Shown in pieces: positions 24,356 to 34,964 of a stretch of 64,000 bases of DNA. How positions within the stretch are numbered: the first letter of the stretch is position 1; every line of letters starts with the position of its first letter. Made by a program: the position numbers and the translations under genes. The DNA comes from Megascapheus bottae. Taxonomy: Eukaryota > Chordata > Mammalia > Rodentia > Geomyidae. Below the pieces are notes generated by a model. The model saw only the letters and a program-made list of their open reading frames with translations, did no database searches and was not told the origin of the DNA. The DNA lies in NCBI GenBank assembly GCA_024803745.1, contig JANJXV010000030.1:2685001-2749000 (forward strand), read 5' to 3'.

Positions 24356-24492
24356 TCCTCAGGAGATGGGGGTCACAGCCGACCACGTGCTCAGTCCGGC
24401 CTCGGGAAGGTCCCCTGGCCTTGGTCTCCATGGACTGGTTGTCACCCCAATTTCCGCAGCCCCTCACTGAACTGGTTAACTTTGCCCCGCAC

Positions 24493-24620
24493 CATTTTTT
24501 TTTTTATTGTTGTTTTCAGCCGGGGCTACAGTTACACTCACGAGGTGCTGAATGCAGTACTTCTTGAACATGGCTACCCCTTCCCATTATTTTCCCTCCT
24601 CTTTTAAACTGTATCTTTGG
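24493..24620 (-). mobile_element. L1 3'-UTR-like fragment, antisense
   Basis: The plus strand starts with T-rich ttttttttttattgttg, then a ctacagttacactcac-type segment, tgctgaatgcagtacttcttgaac, and ctaccccttcccatt..tccctcc. The same phrase order recurs at 24765, 29912, 42800, 56555 and 57175, so it is a dispersed family. I assign it to rodent L1 3' ends from memory. Confidence 0.55.
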
Positions 24621-24764
24621 GTGTTTGATCAAAGAAAGGAAAGTGTGATGAGCACAGACACACAGAGACACAACCAACATCTCTAAACATGTTGCAAGCA
24701 AGAGAAACAGGAACACTGTTTGCTTCTATTTCCTAAAGTCTTCAAAAAAAGCGAGACTAGGGAA

Positions 24765-24905
24765 GTGATGTACAGTGCTTGTGGACGTTTCGGTGCACTG
24801 CATCTTGATCCATGTTACCCCTTCTGTCATGGTGCCTCCCCATCAGCTCCTGCCCCAGCCCCTCGCATTACCTGGCTCCATCTTACTGTCATGTAATGAA
24901 GTTCA
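24765..24905 (-). mobile_element. L1 3'-UTR-like fragment, antisense
   Basis: Contains gtgatgtacagtgc, cactgcatcttgatccatgttaccccttct and a pyrimidine-rich continuation. It is a second copy of the family at 24493. Confidence 0.5.
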
Positions 24906-25549
24906 CTCTTTGAGTGTCCATTAGTTTAGAAAAATGTATACAGAATTGTATACCTACTGCATGAATGGCAAGGAGAGCACTAAGGAGTAAGTCAGGTCCA
25001 CCCTCCCCGAAACATCACATAATATGGGTTACTGAGAGACAGAGGAGCTGTTCACCATCATGGAAGGTTCCCCAGACAAGAAGGGCATTGGAAATGTGAC
25101 AGGGCTCTGCTGAGGACACAGTTTGAAAGCTGCCAATAACAAATACGTGTCAGCTAATGGCTTTCTATATTGTATGTCTCTATGATATATTAGTAGAGGC
25201 CATAGATTCGAGATGACTCACATGCAAAGATTAAGTACCATTTTTAATGAACATCGGATGACCAGTACATCATAAAATCAATGCCCCCTGACAATCACAC
25301 TTCCTTCTTCCTGACCACGCTCTGAAGGATCACTTACTTCCTCAGCTTTATTCTCTCTGCCCAAAGCAGGCTCAACTTTTGGTTTTCAAACCTTCAATAA
25401 TCTTCTGTTCTGAAAAATACAAAGTCACTTTGAGAAGCATTTTTTTTAAAAAAAAAACTCTGTTAGGCTAAACCAAAGAACAACAGAAAGGTCAGAGATC
25501 TTAGATGGCAAAAGTGAAATTTATGAGTCAGTATTATACATACTGTTAA
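24906..25549. other. Unique DNA, no gene recognised
   Basis: Nothing assigned. It includes an adjacent T-run/A-run inverted pair at about 25440-25458. Confidence 0.4.
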
Positions 25550-25566
25550 AAAATCAAGGTTGTTTG

Positions 25567-25742
25567 GGCCGGGAGTTTGGCCTAATGGTAGAGTGCTTGC
25601 CTAGCATGTACGAAGACCTGGGTTTGATTCCTCTCTACCACATACACTGAAATAGCTCGAAGTGGTGCTGTGGTTCAAGTGGTAGAGCTCTAGAGAAAGC
25701 CCTAGGATAGTGTTCAGGCCCTGAGGACTGGCAAAAAAAAAA
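25567..25742 (+). mobile_element. Young dimeric tRNA/ID-type SINE
   Basis: Starts gggccgggagtttggcctaatggtagag and keeps a tgggtttgattcc B-box-like segment and the right half, but lacks about 20 bp around the usual agccttgag..ctcaagcccag segments. It ends gaggactggc plus an A tail. It is flanked by aaatcaaggttgttt (ending 25566) and aaatcaagtttgttt (from about 25740), a target-site duplication with one difference. Confidence 0.88.
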
Positions 25743-25984
25743 TCAAGTTTGTTTTTTTCTGGTGGTATGAAAGTAATTCTGGGTCTCAGCCACTCTTATT
25801 AGAGTTTTCTTCAGGAAAACTCTGTCCCCTTCTTTATGAAAGCTGCTCTCAGGGATCCTAAGCTGTGAAGGTTGTCCCCTGAGGAACCCTGGCTCTGGGG
25901 AATGAAGGACTGTGATCTCAGACCACCGGGTGGCAGATATGGCTCATGCACAAAGGTCACCATGGTGCCTGTTTGCTTTCTTCT

Positions 25985-26350
25985 GCATCTTTTATTGTGA
26001 CAAAGCACACATGCAAAATGTATCACCTTCATTATTTGATTCCATGGTTTCAATCATGTTAAATACATTAATCATTTTGTACAAGCATCATGAGCATGTG
26101 TCTCCTGAATAGTTTTGATCTTTTAGAGTTAAATCTATATACTTGTTAAACATTATCTTTTGTTCTTTGGGAATTACCATTTCACTTACAGCCTCTGTGA
26201 ATTTGACTATTCTATACATATTAAATAAAACTATATAGAACTTTTTGGAGGCTGGGTCTTTTTACTAAGTTTAATGTCCCCTGTCCATATTGTAAATGCA
26301 ATGCATTTAAATTCTACTTTTTTAAAAGTTAAATGATGTTCATTTCTCTA
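25985..26350 (-). mobile_element. Old L1 3' end, antisense
   Basis: The plus strand opens tcttttattgtgacaaagcacacatg..aaaatgtatcacc. It continues with ttgtacaagcatcatgagc, then cctctgtgaatttgactattctat, tatatagaactttt and tgtccatattgtaaatgcaatgc. This is the diagnostic phrase order of reversed ancient mammalian L1M 3' ends. A small ERV has inserted just beyond its right edge. Confidence 0.75.
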
Positions 26351-26368
26351 ATTATTTGCAGTGCTGGC

Positions 26369-26676
26369 TGTTGGGGGCTGAGTAACGCCATTCTAATAAC
26401 TTTCTGCTGAGACCTGTAGTAGGGGTAAACAAGTGGACCTCTTTATCCTGCCCACCTGTTGTGCTGATAGGCTCCCGCACCCAATATAAGGAGGGGAGTT
26501 TTAGAGAGAGGGAGATTCCTGCCTTGATGAGGCTGCGTGGCGTTTCTGTTCGTGCTCCAGAGAAGCAAGGCTGAGTGCGGGAGGACAGTGGGCCCTCTCC
26601 TCTCGTGGCTCGGACTGGTTGGGGTGTGTTTTTCCCATCCTTCCTCAAGAGGGACTGGGGATGAAGAACCCCAACA
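26369..26676 (+). repeat. 5' LTR of the miniature ERV
   Basis: Bounded by TG and CA, with a TATA-like atataag at 26484-26490 about 190 bp before the LTR end, consistent with a short U3 and R-U5 downstream. No aataaa polyadenylation signal was found. Confidence 0.75.
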
Positions 26677-26679
26677 TAT

Positions 26680-26697
26680 TGGCACCCAACGTGGGGC
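26680..26697 (+). other. Retroviral primer binding site (tRNA-Lys type)
   Basis: tggcacccaacgtggggc follows the LTR end by three bases. It differs by a single base from the standard site complementary to tRNA-Lys(1,2), the primer used by many class II retroviruses. Confidence 0.8.
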
Positions 26698-26974
26698 ACG
26701 AAAGGGGCATGAGAGTGCTTAAAAAAGAAAAACCAGAGAAAACCTGAAAGGCACAAAAAGACTGAACAACCAGGGAAACCTGAAGAGATTTTGCAGGCTG
26801 AAGTTGCTCACAGGGAAAAAGAAAAAGACAGGGAGGAAGACAAGGAGAAAGAGAGGGACAAAGAGAAAGAAAAAGAAAAAAGGTTTTTGTAAAAAGGTGG
26901 TAAACAAGAGAAAGGGAAGCAACTACCTACAAAAGTCAAAGAAGAAAAACTCCTCAAAGACTGAAAAACCAGGG
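26698..26974 (+). other. Purine-rich internal region of the miniature ERV
   Basis: Strongly A/G-biased DNA lacking recognisable viral genes. The motif accag(a/g)g(a)aaacctgaa occurs near 26730 and 26769 and in shortened form near 26967, hinting at internal repetition. Conceptual translations are Lys/Glu/Arg-rich and interrupted, a product of purine bias. It could be a leader remnant or a captured or expanded purine tract. Confidence 0.5.
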
Positions 26975-27011
26975 CAAGAGGGACTGGGGATGAAGGACCC
27001 CAACAGCTGGT

Positions 27012-27105
27012 ATTTTGAATCAGGGCCTCCTGCTAGCTCAGTTTGTTAGCTTAGCTATTGCTAGTACTATATCACTTGAATCTAGAGCCAGGCTTCCAGC
27101 CCGCT
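27012..27105 (-). mobile_element. tRNA/ID-type SINE fragment, antisense
   Basis: tttgaatcagggcctcctgctagct, a degenerate ctagtactatatcacttgaatc, and aggcttccagccc are the reverse-complement signatures of a tRNA-derived SINE. It begins right at the ERV target site, so the ERV appears to have landed at the edge of this SINE or just outside it. Confidence 0.5.
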
Positions 27106-27112
27106 CTGTGGT

Positions 27113-27195
27113 GTTGCTGTTTCTTCCTCTTCCTTTTCCTCGTCTCTTTCTTCTCCCCCTTCTCCCCCCCTCCTCCTCCTTCTTCCTCTTTCTCT
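27113..27195. repeat. CT-rich low-complexity tract
   Basis: About 80 bp of tcttcctctt-type pyrimidine sequence separating two antisense SINE pieces. Confidence 0.85.
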
Positions 27196-27432
27196 TCTTC
27201 TTTTGATAATGGGGCTTGTACCCTGAAGCCAGGGCCTAAAGTTCTTGCTCAGCTTTTTCACTCAAGGATAGTACCCTACCACTTGAACCATTCCTCCACT
27301 TCTACTGTTTTGCTAGTTAAGTGGAGATGAGAGTCTCACACATTTATCTACCAGGGTTGGATCTGAGCCAGTCCCTTGATCGTAGACTCCTGAGCAGCTA
27401 TATCATAGGTGTGAGCCACCTGTGTGCACCTT
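27196..27432 (-). mobile_element. Composite SINE, antisense
   Basis: Plus-strand order is ctgaagccagggcctaaag, accctaccacttgaaccattcctcc, gctagttaagtggagatgagagtctcac, agactcctgagcagctatatcataggtgtgagccacctg. This is the reverse complement of the B1-like plus ID-like composite, considerably diverged. Confidence 0.75.
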
Positions 27433-28274
27433 CTTTCTTAGTTTATAATGCAAAAGTGAATAGCCATAAATTTCACCTTCACTGGATTTTTTGTTTTAAT
27501 TCTCTAAAACGTGCTGAAATGTTTGAGAGGGAACCATTAGGTTTACTCCATCACATGCTTTTCTGTGTCTCTGTATGTTACTGAAAAATGGACTAGAAAT
27601 TTATTCATTTTTCCTCATGAAGGGAGGTAGAACTGCTGCTTTTTAATTGGAGATTTTCTTTGCCTTCTACCTTCAACTTTGCCAAAGATTCTAGCAAATA
27701 TGGCTTTGGAGTCAAGGAATAGAGTTTTCTTAGATTATCAAATGGTTAATAACCAATTACTGCCAGCAGGCCTCACTCAGACATTGCCTCTTGCTGAATT
27801 TCTCTGATTTGGATGTAAACTGTTGGAGCTTATTGACCCCTCTTGAGTCAATATGTAAAAAAGCATTCCAGAGTGAGGATTTATTTGCCAAAAAAATCTA
27901 ATAAAATTCAGAATTTTGAGATGGCTCTCAAGAAAATTTAATGTGGTAAACTCATTTCAAAGGAGGAATAAGAGAGAAGTCTGTCTTCGAATATTTAAAG
28001 ATGAGTCAGCTGAAGAATTTAAGATCAGATATTAGCATCTAAGGATAAACCTCAGTCGTAGAATGACTTGTTTGTTTCTCTCAGTTACCCTTCTACATTT
28101 GAGCATCTTTTATCTTAGCCTTGTCTGTGGTTTGTACATTGGAATTTACAGACATCACCATATCAAGACATTGATGGAACAATGTATTTTAAATTGTTTA
28201 ATTGTATTCTGTTGGGCTAAACACTTGGCTTTATGAAGCTTATCTTCTTGTACTAGGTCTCAAATGAAGTTCTC

Positions 28275-28470
28275 TTGTTCTTGCGTGCTCTTTGTTTTGT
28301 GCTCATGACTAGAGCTGTATTACTGGAGTCACACCCCCAGTTCCAGCTTTTTGGTGGTTTAATTAGAGATAAAGGCTCTCTCTTGATTTGTCTTCCCAGA
28401 CCACTTTCAAACCCTAATCTTGAGATCTCCACCCTTTGAGTAGCTGGGATTAGAGCTTCAAACCTTGAAG
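28275..28470 (-). mobile_element. Composite SINE, antisense, decayed
   Basis: Contains ccagctttttggtggtttaattagagataaaggctctc, then cttgagatctccaccctttgagtagctgggattagag. The ID-like end is poorly preserved. Confidence 0.65.
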
Positions 28471-28474
28471 CTTC

Positions 28475-29911
28475 CTCATTCTTTCTTTGATTCATTTGTT
28501 CATTCTTTCATGCAGATAGCCCTCTTCCCTTTTCTTCAACAACTATCCTAGAGAACCCTGCATGCTCTTACAGATGCTTTCTCCTATGACTAACTAGAGT
28601 GGTAGAGAGAAAGTCTGGTTTTGTTTCTTTTCTAAGTAGCTTTATCCTACTCCACCCACATTACTAGTTTGTTGTTAGTTTGAGAAAGAAGCTCTAGCAA
28701 GTCTTAATCCTTGGTGAAATAGTGGACATTTGTGACATAATTTTGTCATTTGCTTATGAACTGGGTCTTTAATTCTTTACTAAGCATGACATTACTCTAG
28801 CATTTATTTTCTGGATAGAAGTAAGGTGTAATGTCTTTTCTCCCCTCAAGAATCCTAAATATCCCAGCAAAACAAACAAGAAAACCCCAAAATACCCAGG
28901 AACGAATATGACATGTTGTACTATGTACCAACTGGCATATGTTCCTTGTATAATTATTTGCAAAGTGCCGAAATGCTATCAATGAATTCTGCTTGAAAAC
29001 ATTGGCAAAGCCTTCTGAGGGAGGTGTTAGAGTTAATACAGACTTTTGAAGCACAGAAGGCACAGATGAAGAAGCCATGGAAAGTTCTGCATTAAAGCCT
29101 TCTCCAATCATTTCCGTCAGCATTTACTGCCCACTCGTTCTGTATTGAGCTTGCAGATTTATTGTCAATTATCCCTGATTGCTTTATGGGTGAGGGTGGA
29201 GAAGGCAGCATACTCTTTCATCTCCCTCACATCTGGCTCCTGGAGGGAAGGTCTCTCCGGTGTGACTCAGCATCTCATCTTCATTCAATGTTAAGTTAAA
29301 GTCCTCGGCACTGACTCACAGATCTTCTGTCTTGCCAAACACAGCACATTTGAGAAAATGTTTATGCAATGAGACAGAAATTGTTGTGTGATGAACTGAA
29401 GAGAGGGAAAAAAAGTTAGGGAAGGATGAATGTCCTCAGATGACCTCAAAGAGCAGAGCAAATTTCATTAGAGGATATTTGGAAAATTCAACCTCATGAT
29501 GAAGGATTTGCCAAATTGTCTATGTTGTATTGGGTCTTGACAAACAGATCAATGATAGATTTGCTTTATAATCTTTTTAGTGACTAAGAATGGTTAACAC
29601 TTTATTGTTTGTCTTAATGCATACGAGTTGTATGAAAGCTGACCATATCTGTGAGATGTTTTCTGCAAAAACAAATGCTTACAGCCACATAACAATGTGG
29701 ATATGGAAGATTCTTTAGCACCTGTGAATTGGTTCTGGAAATAAGAAATTAGAAAAATATAAATAGCTACAGCCTTTTATCTATCTAAATTTTAGAGTTC
29801 AGAAAAAAATGAAACAATGAAATGTAAATGTGGGAAATTACAGATTAGAGTAGCAAGAGATCAGAATAGGTCAGAAACATTATGGATTTAATCAAACACT
29901 AAACAGTTTAT
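28475..29911. other. Unique DNA, no gene recognised
   Basis: A 108-codon frame on the minus strand (28797-29123) resembles no family I know. No repeats were recognised. Confidence 0.4.
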
Positions 29912-30085
29912 CATAAAGGTGACATACAGAAGGGTTACCATTGCAGACCTCAGGTGATGAGTACATTTCTTTTTGAACAGTGTCATCCCCGCCCTCATTC
30001 TCTCCCAGTTTTTCCTCTTCTGACTTCCCTCCCCTTCAAGTTGTATAGTTCATCTCCAACAGAGTGTCTAGTGGGCTCCAATGCC
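29912..30085 (-). mobile_element. L1 3'-UTR-like fragment, antisense
   Basis: cataaaggtgacatacagaagggttaccattgcag, then tgatgagtacatttctttttgaacagtgtcatcc and a pyrimidine-rich stretch (tctcccagtttttcctc). This is the clearest copy of the dispersed 3'-UTR family also seen at 24493 and 42800. Confidence 0.65.
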
Positions 30086-30094
30086 GACTTGGTT

Positions 30095-30300
30095 TACCAT
30101 TTGTCTCTGAGCCTCTTTGTGTTCAGGGCTAGTGCTCTACCACTTGAGCCACAGCACCAGTTCTGCCTTTTTTCTGAGTAATGTATTGGAGATGAGAATC
30201 TCATGATTTTTCTTGCCCAAGCTGGCTTGCAACCATGGTCTTCAGATCTCCATCTCCTGAGCAGTTGGAGTGACAGGCATGAGCCATTCGTTTCCTGCCA
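30095..30300 (-). mobile_element. Composite SINE, antisense
   Basis: gtgttcagggctagtgctctaccacttgagccacagcaccag, then tggagatgagaatctcatg, then cttcagatctccatctcctgagcagttggagtgacaggcatgagcc. Both arms are recognisable. Confidence 0.8.
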
Positions 30301-32240
30301 AAGGCTCTTTACTCACCGAAATGTTGCAACGAGCAAAAGTTCAGAAAATAGAATAGTTTATCCAATGCCATAATACATATTGTTCTTTTTTAAAAAGTGT
30401 GAGAGATGGTCTGGTAGTCTGGTTAATAGTCACCCTAAAATCATAAGTCCTAGCCCTAAAATATGAAAATAACACTGATCGGACAATAATTGATCTTTCT
30501 AGATGCCAGTGAAATGAGGGTACTCCTTGGTCGAGATTGCGCTGGTTTGTGCTGGGAGTGTCCTCAGAGGAGAACAGAAGGAGACAGCAAGACACGGAGA
30601 AGGCAGCAGGGCAAGGGACTGGCGTAACGCGGCCACAAGCTGAGGAAAGCACAGTCCGCAGGAGCTGGGGCCGGGGTGAGTTTTCTGTCCCCTAGTGAAG
30701 GATTGTGGCTATGCTAACGTCTCGATTTGGAATTATCAGAGAATACCTTACTGTCACTTTAAAACATCCCAGTTGGGCAGACACTAGCCTCGCCTTAGTA
30801 AACCAATATGGCAAGCATTCTGGGTTTATAAACTGATGATGAAGTCCTAACTGTCCAGATACATTTTTCAAATGCGCATGTAATATAGGCATCCACAATA
30901 TCACAGATACAGACCTTTGAAACAAGGAGTTGATTTATATTCTGGTCAACATGTAAGGATGGAAGGTCAAAATTTTGGAGGAGTGATGGTTAACAGCCAT
31001 GGAAACGGGACAGAAGTCTGTGATGTGCCGATTTCTTGAAGGTGCATCATCTTGAATAGGTGCAGCGTTTGTATCCCTCAGTCATACTCTGCTTGTGCTG
31101 TTTTCAGTTCTCGTGTATCATGTGAAATATATTGGCTAACTTTTCTCTAAGTAGATGTCTCTCCGTATCTCTTAATACATATTGTAGTTGCCCAGTAACA
31201 TAAAGGAATTTTGAATCCTCACTCATGGCAATGTGAATGAGCATTTTGTTTCTTCAAAATGGTACCAGGGAATTCAGATTTAAAAAAATGCTTCTCCTGG
31301 GTAACAGAAATGTCTATTTGTGCTTCTCTGATTTGGTTCCTCTTACCAAATAATGTTGGAAATTATATTCCAAATCCGTACTAAATACAAATAACAAAAC
31401 AGACTAGTGAGCAGTCACTTAGAACTAATATGAACATAAGATGATTTTTAACTTTTAACAGCAATCATATTATGCACTTAGGTCTTTATTTTATAGCATC
31501 ATCCCACATATAATACAGAAGTTAACTTCTGCAGTTATCTCTTCGCCTCTGTCAACACTGTTGCTTTCATGGGACAGATAGCTTCTAGGGAAAGACACTT
31601 GAGTATAAGTCAGTCATAAGCTTAGCCATATTATGTCTATATATTACTCTTCCTGGATTTTAGCTACAGTGACAGAGAAAGTATTTATTATAACACTACA
31701 TTCTCCAGTAATTTATAAGATTATAGCAGACCACATAAAGAGTGCTAACAGCAGTATCTTGAAAAAGCACACCAGAATTTCTCATTTGAGATCTAATTAA
31801 TGCAATCTGTGAAGTAATTAATTGGACTCCCCCAATTTTGAAAAACAGGCAGAGAAAAGAAAACCTTTCTGTTTGACACCTCAAGGCTGAAGCAGTTTCA
31901 GACCTCTTCATCAAAACAGCTTCTTTGCTCAGTAAAGAGCACATTAAAAACCATGAGGATTCGTATTTATTCCCTTATGTCTTCTGAGGTCTTTATCATT
32001 ATGCATGACAATGTTAGTGTACAGCACCCACAGATTATTATAGTAAGACAGAAATCACTGGAACATCATTTCAGGCACAGGCCACCATTTGCAAGCTCAG
32101 TCAAAACAGTTTTTGTGAACAGTAGTTACTTGAAATTCATATTGAAATTGCTACTTGGAATGAAACAATTTAAGCCTGTAGCAGTTGAGTTAAACAATGT
32201 CATCTCAGTACCCTGCATCATAAATCACTGCATTCATTTT
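30301..32240. other. Unique DNA with AT-rich motif cluster
   Basis: No coding region supported. A stretch at 31778-31840 carries taattaatgcaat and gtaattaattgg, which are homeodomain-core-rich. Confidence 0.4.
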
Positions 32241-32262
32241 TAAATCAAATCAAATCAAATCA
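32241..32262. repeat. (AAATC)n short pentanucleotide repeat
   Basis: Four perfect aaatc units. Confidence 0.9.
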
Positions 32263-32583
32263 CTACATTCTTAAAGAAAGACTCATAAACAATCAGTTTC
32301 TACTACTTCAGTCTACAGCTAACATGATTATTAAGGTTTACCAACTTATGTATAAAAAATTAAGCCTTTTTAACTTAATTTACTACCTCCTCTATTTGTA
32401 TAGTGGCAAAATAAGTAACAAACTGAAAAGGAAACCTTCCAAAAAAGAATTCTAGAATGATAATAAAGAGTCCTGGAGTAGGAATAAGAAAAACAAAAAA
32501 ATAAATAGTTTGACTTGAATTCGGGTTCTCCATTTAATTTTATTTTTTTGAGGAACAGGATCAGCAAAAGTTGTGAGATTTCA

Positions 32584-32592
32584 TGGTGTGTG

Positions 32593-32639
<47 letters not shown>

Positions 32640-32640
32640 T
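32584..32640. repeat. (TG)n microsatellite
   Basis: TG run with one TT interruption, ending in tatgtatgtatt. Confidence 0.95.
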
Positions 32641-32940
32641 ATGTGAATGAGTCTACCAATGCAGTTGCAGAATTCCATGCACAGTATGTAATTTGTGCCA
32701 AACATTCTTCAAAGCACTTTGGGAACACTGGATATGAAAACAGCGCACTTTGAAGCACACGGTTTGGTAACCTTTCCTGTACTCATGGACTTCTGCATAC
32801 AGCAGCACAACGAATATGCAGAGCTTTCCATTACCTCTAAAGGAACCCTTTGACACCAGTGTATTCCCATCGCCTGTAATTTTCTCATCTCTCTGAGCTT
32901 TCAGCAACCCCTAAACCACTTCTGTCTCTAGAGGTGCTTA

Positions 32941-33170
32941 ATAGAAATGGAATCATCTAATGTCTCTTCTTCAGTAGCTCCTTTGATGTGTGGCATTCAC
33001 TGCATGTTACTTTGGGACTTTTTTTTCTTCTGCTCTTGAATAGGCCCACGGTGTGAATATCATTTGATTTATTCATCCATCAGGTGATGGGCAAGTTTGC
33101 TCTACTGACTATAACAAAAAAATGATGTTACTGTTCGCGTTCTAGATTCTATATTATTATGTGTTTTAAT
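32941..33170 (-). mobile_element. Probable old L1 3' fragment, antisense
   Basis: agaaatggaatcatctaatgtctc, then tgatttattcatccatcaggtgatgggcaagtttg match the order of reversed L1M 3' regions (…ggaatcat…tttatccattcatc…tgatggacatttggg…). It is diverged, and could be continuous with the fragment starting at about 33175. Confidence 0.5.
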
Positions 33171-33174
33171 TTAT

Positions 33175-34960
33175 CTTGAGTTTGTACCCAGGGGTTGGGT
33201 GCTGGTCAGGTGGTAATTCTATCTGTCTTGCTTTCCATTTCTTTCTGTTTTTGTCTGTGATAAGGCTCAAACTCTGAAATGTTGAGGGATGGGTGTTATT
33301 CCTTCCTTAAAGGCATGATAGAATTTGGCAGTGTATTTATTAGATCCTGAGGTGTCTTAGTTGGGAGTCTTTTTACCACTACATCAACCACATTTCTCAT
33401 ATGTAAGTCTACTTAAAGGTTGATGTCCTCTTGGCTCAATTTTTGTCAGTGTATTTGAATACATGTTGTCAAAGTATTCCTTTATGATTTCCCAGGATTG
33501 ACTTGATACTTGTTTTTTGTATCTCCATTTTTTTATCTCTAATTTTGTTTTCATCTGGATTGTTCCCCTGTCTCCAGTCAGATTGCTTCAGGACTTGCCA
33601 ATCATGTTTATCTTTTCAAATAACTAACTTTTTGTTTCATTGATTTTGGAGGAAGGTAATTTTTTGGCCTCTGTTTTATTGATTTATCCCCTAATCCTTA
33701 TTATTTCTTTTTGCTCTCGAATTTTTACTTTAACTAGTTCTTGTTTATCTGGGAGATTATGATACAGCATTTGGTTATTTATTTGAGATCTTTTCTCTCC
33801 CTTTTTTATGTAATAACTGTTTTTATATTGTCCTAATGTTTCTAGTGTGCTGTTTCCATATTCATTCATTCCTTCTAGGAATTTTAGATTGTTCTCTTAT
33901 TTCTTCAATGATAAATTTTGGATTCATAAAACTGTTGTGCATTCTCTATATACTTGAGTATTTTTTTTGTGCTTTCTTTTGACGTTGATTTCTCCTTTAA
34001 TTCCACTGGTGTCTCCTAGAACCCTGGGAGGCATTTTAATAGTTCTATGTTTACTAAGACTTGTTAGCTTCATGTCCTAAAATAGAACTATTTTGAAGAC
34101 TGCTCCATGGGCAGTTTAGGGACATACGTATTAGAGATCTTCTGGATAAAGTGTTCTGAAGATGACTATAAATTCCTTTGGGTCTATACTAAATTACTCT
34201 GAGGTTTCTTTGTTGATGTTTTCCCCTGGGTAAACTATCTACCGGTGGCAGTAGGTTAATGAATGTTTTCTGTCTGATTTTATTTTAATCTGTCAGTGTT
34301 TTTAACTCCAGTAATGTTTGTTTTATGAGTTGACTGCACCAGAATGTGGTATGTAAATGCTAAGAAGTTTTATGGCCTCTTGTTTTCTTTTCCCTTTATT
34401 AACCGGATGTGTGCCTTTGAAGTTCTGCTTCGTCACATCTGAATGTAGCTATGCCTGCCTACCAAGGGGTTGCACATTTGTGGACATACTTCTTCCAAGT
34501 TTTCCTCTAAAGCTACTATTTTTTTTTGTAAGATGCGTTTCTTATAGGAGATATGCTAGAGTCTTTCATTTTAGAAGCTTCTTGTCAGTCTATAATTTAA
34601 TTGGAATTAAGTTTTATATGTATACATATATTTTTGTGGGTTTCAATAATGTTTTATTCACCTGGAGTGTGGTAGATTAGGAATAGTACAATAATCTCCC
34701 GTGTTTGAGTATCTTCTGAAGCCATCAGGAACATCTTGGATTTCCATCTTTGTTTGTGGAAGACCAATGGGTCTTCTCCTGCTTTGCTGGCTAGGTTAAT
34801 TGAAATTGGCGTTATTTACTTTCAGCAAAATAATTATTTCAGGTCTTGCTTTTATGGTTTCTGTTGACAGTCTTATTTGGATGGGCTTGACTTTGTAGGT
34901 TATTTAGGTTGTTTATTTGCAGTTTTTGATATTACTTTATTACTCAGTTATTAATGGCTT
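33175..34960 (-). mobile_element. Old degenerate L1, antisense
   Basis: The plus strand carries reversed L1 landmarks: aggcatgatagaatttggcagtg, aaataactaactttttgtttcattgatttt, cttattatttctttttgctctcgaatttttac, tgatttctcctttaattccactggtgtctcc, aagatgcgtttcttataggagatatgctagagtc, and cagtctataatttaattggaattaag. No ORF survives beyond about 110 codons. The order of landmarks fits a long, ancient L1 rather than several unrelated pieces. Confidence 0.68.
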
Positions 34961-34964
34961 AAAT

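Larger units (their letters stand above)
23395..24470. promoter_or_regulatory. CpG-rich interval, candidate CpG island
   Basis: The only strongly GC- and CpG-rich stretch in the window; flanking DNA is AT-rich and CpG-poor. It contains four imperfect copies of a GCGCATGCGC-bearing repeat (23597-23745), a GC-box-rich minisatellite (24104-24355) and, near the left edge, a GAG|gtaaac splice-donor-like string at 23488-23496 on the plus strand. Mammalian CpG islands often mark promoters, and GCGCATGCGC is the known NRF1 site. No attached exon or reading frame can be shown, so promoter function is an inference. It could also be a GC-rich tandem-repeat cluster with no promoter role. Confidence 0.45.
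26369..27005 (+). mobile_element. Miniature class II (ERVK/IAP-like) endogenous retrovirus remnant
   Basis: A 308-bp LTR beginning TGTTGG and ending CCAACA is followed by three spacer bases and a primer binding site, tggcacccaacgtggggc. That site matches the complement of the tRNA-Lys(1,2) 3' end at all but one position. About 275 bp of purine-rich internal sequence follow. The last about 31 bp (26975-27005, caagagggactggggatgaa...) repeat the end of the LTR and again stop at CAACA. Six bases on each side (gctggc at 26363-26368, gctggt at 27006-27011) match at five of six positions, as expected for the 6-bp target-site duplication of class II elements. No gag, pro, pol or env reading frame remains, and nearly all of the 3' LTR is missing. 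Lysine-tRNA priming and 6-bp duplications are known ERVK/IAP traits; the family assignment is an inference from them. Confidence 0.78.

Noticed and set aside
23323..24607. Several frames of 130-210 codons on both strands in the CpG-rich block
   Set aside because: High GC depletes stop codons and the products mirror the repeats (Cys-Ala-Arg, Arg-Gly-Glu-Ala, Ala-Ser-Pro-Arg). There is no domain and no consistent strand.
26804..27049. Lys/Arg-rich 81-codon frame in the ERV core
   Set aside because: Composition follows the purine bias, the frame runs out of the element into a SINE, and it does not resemble a viral protein.
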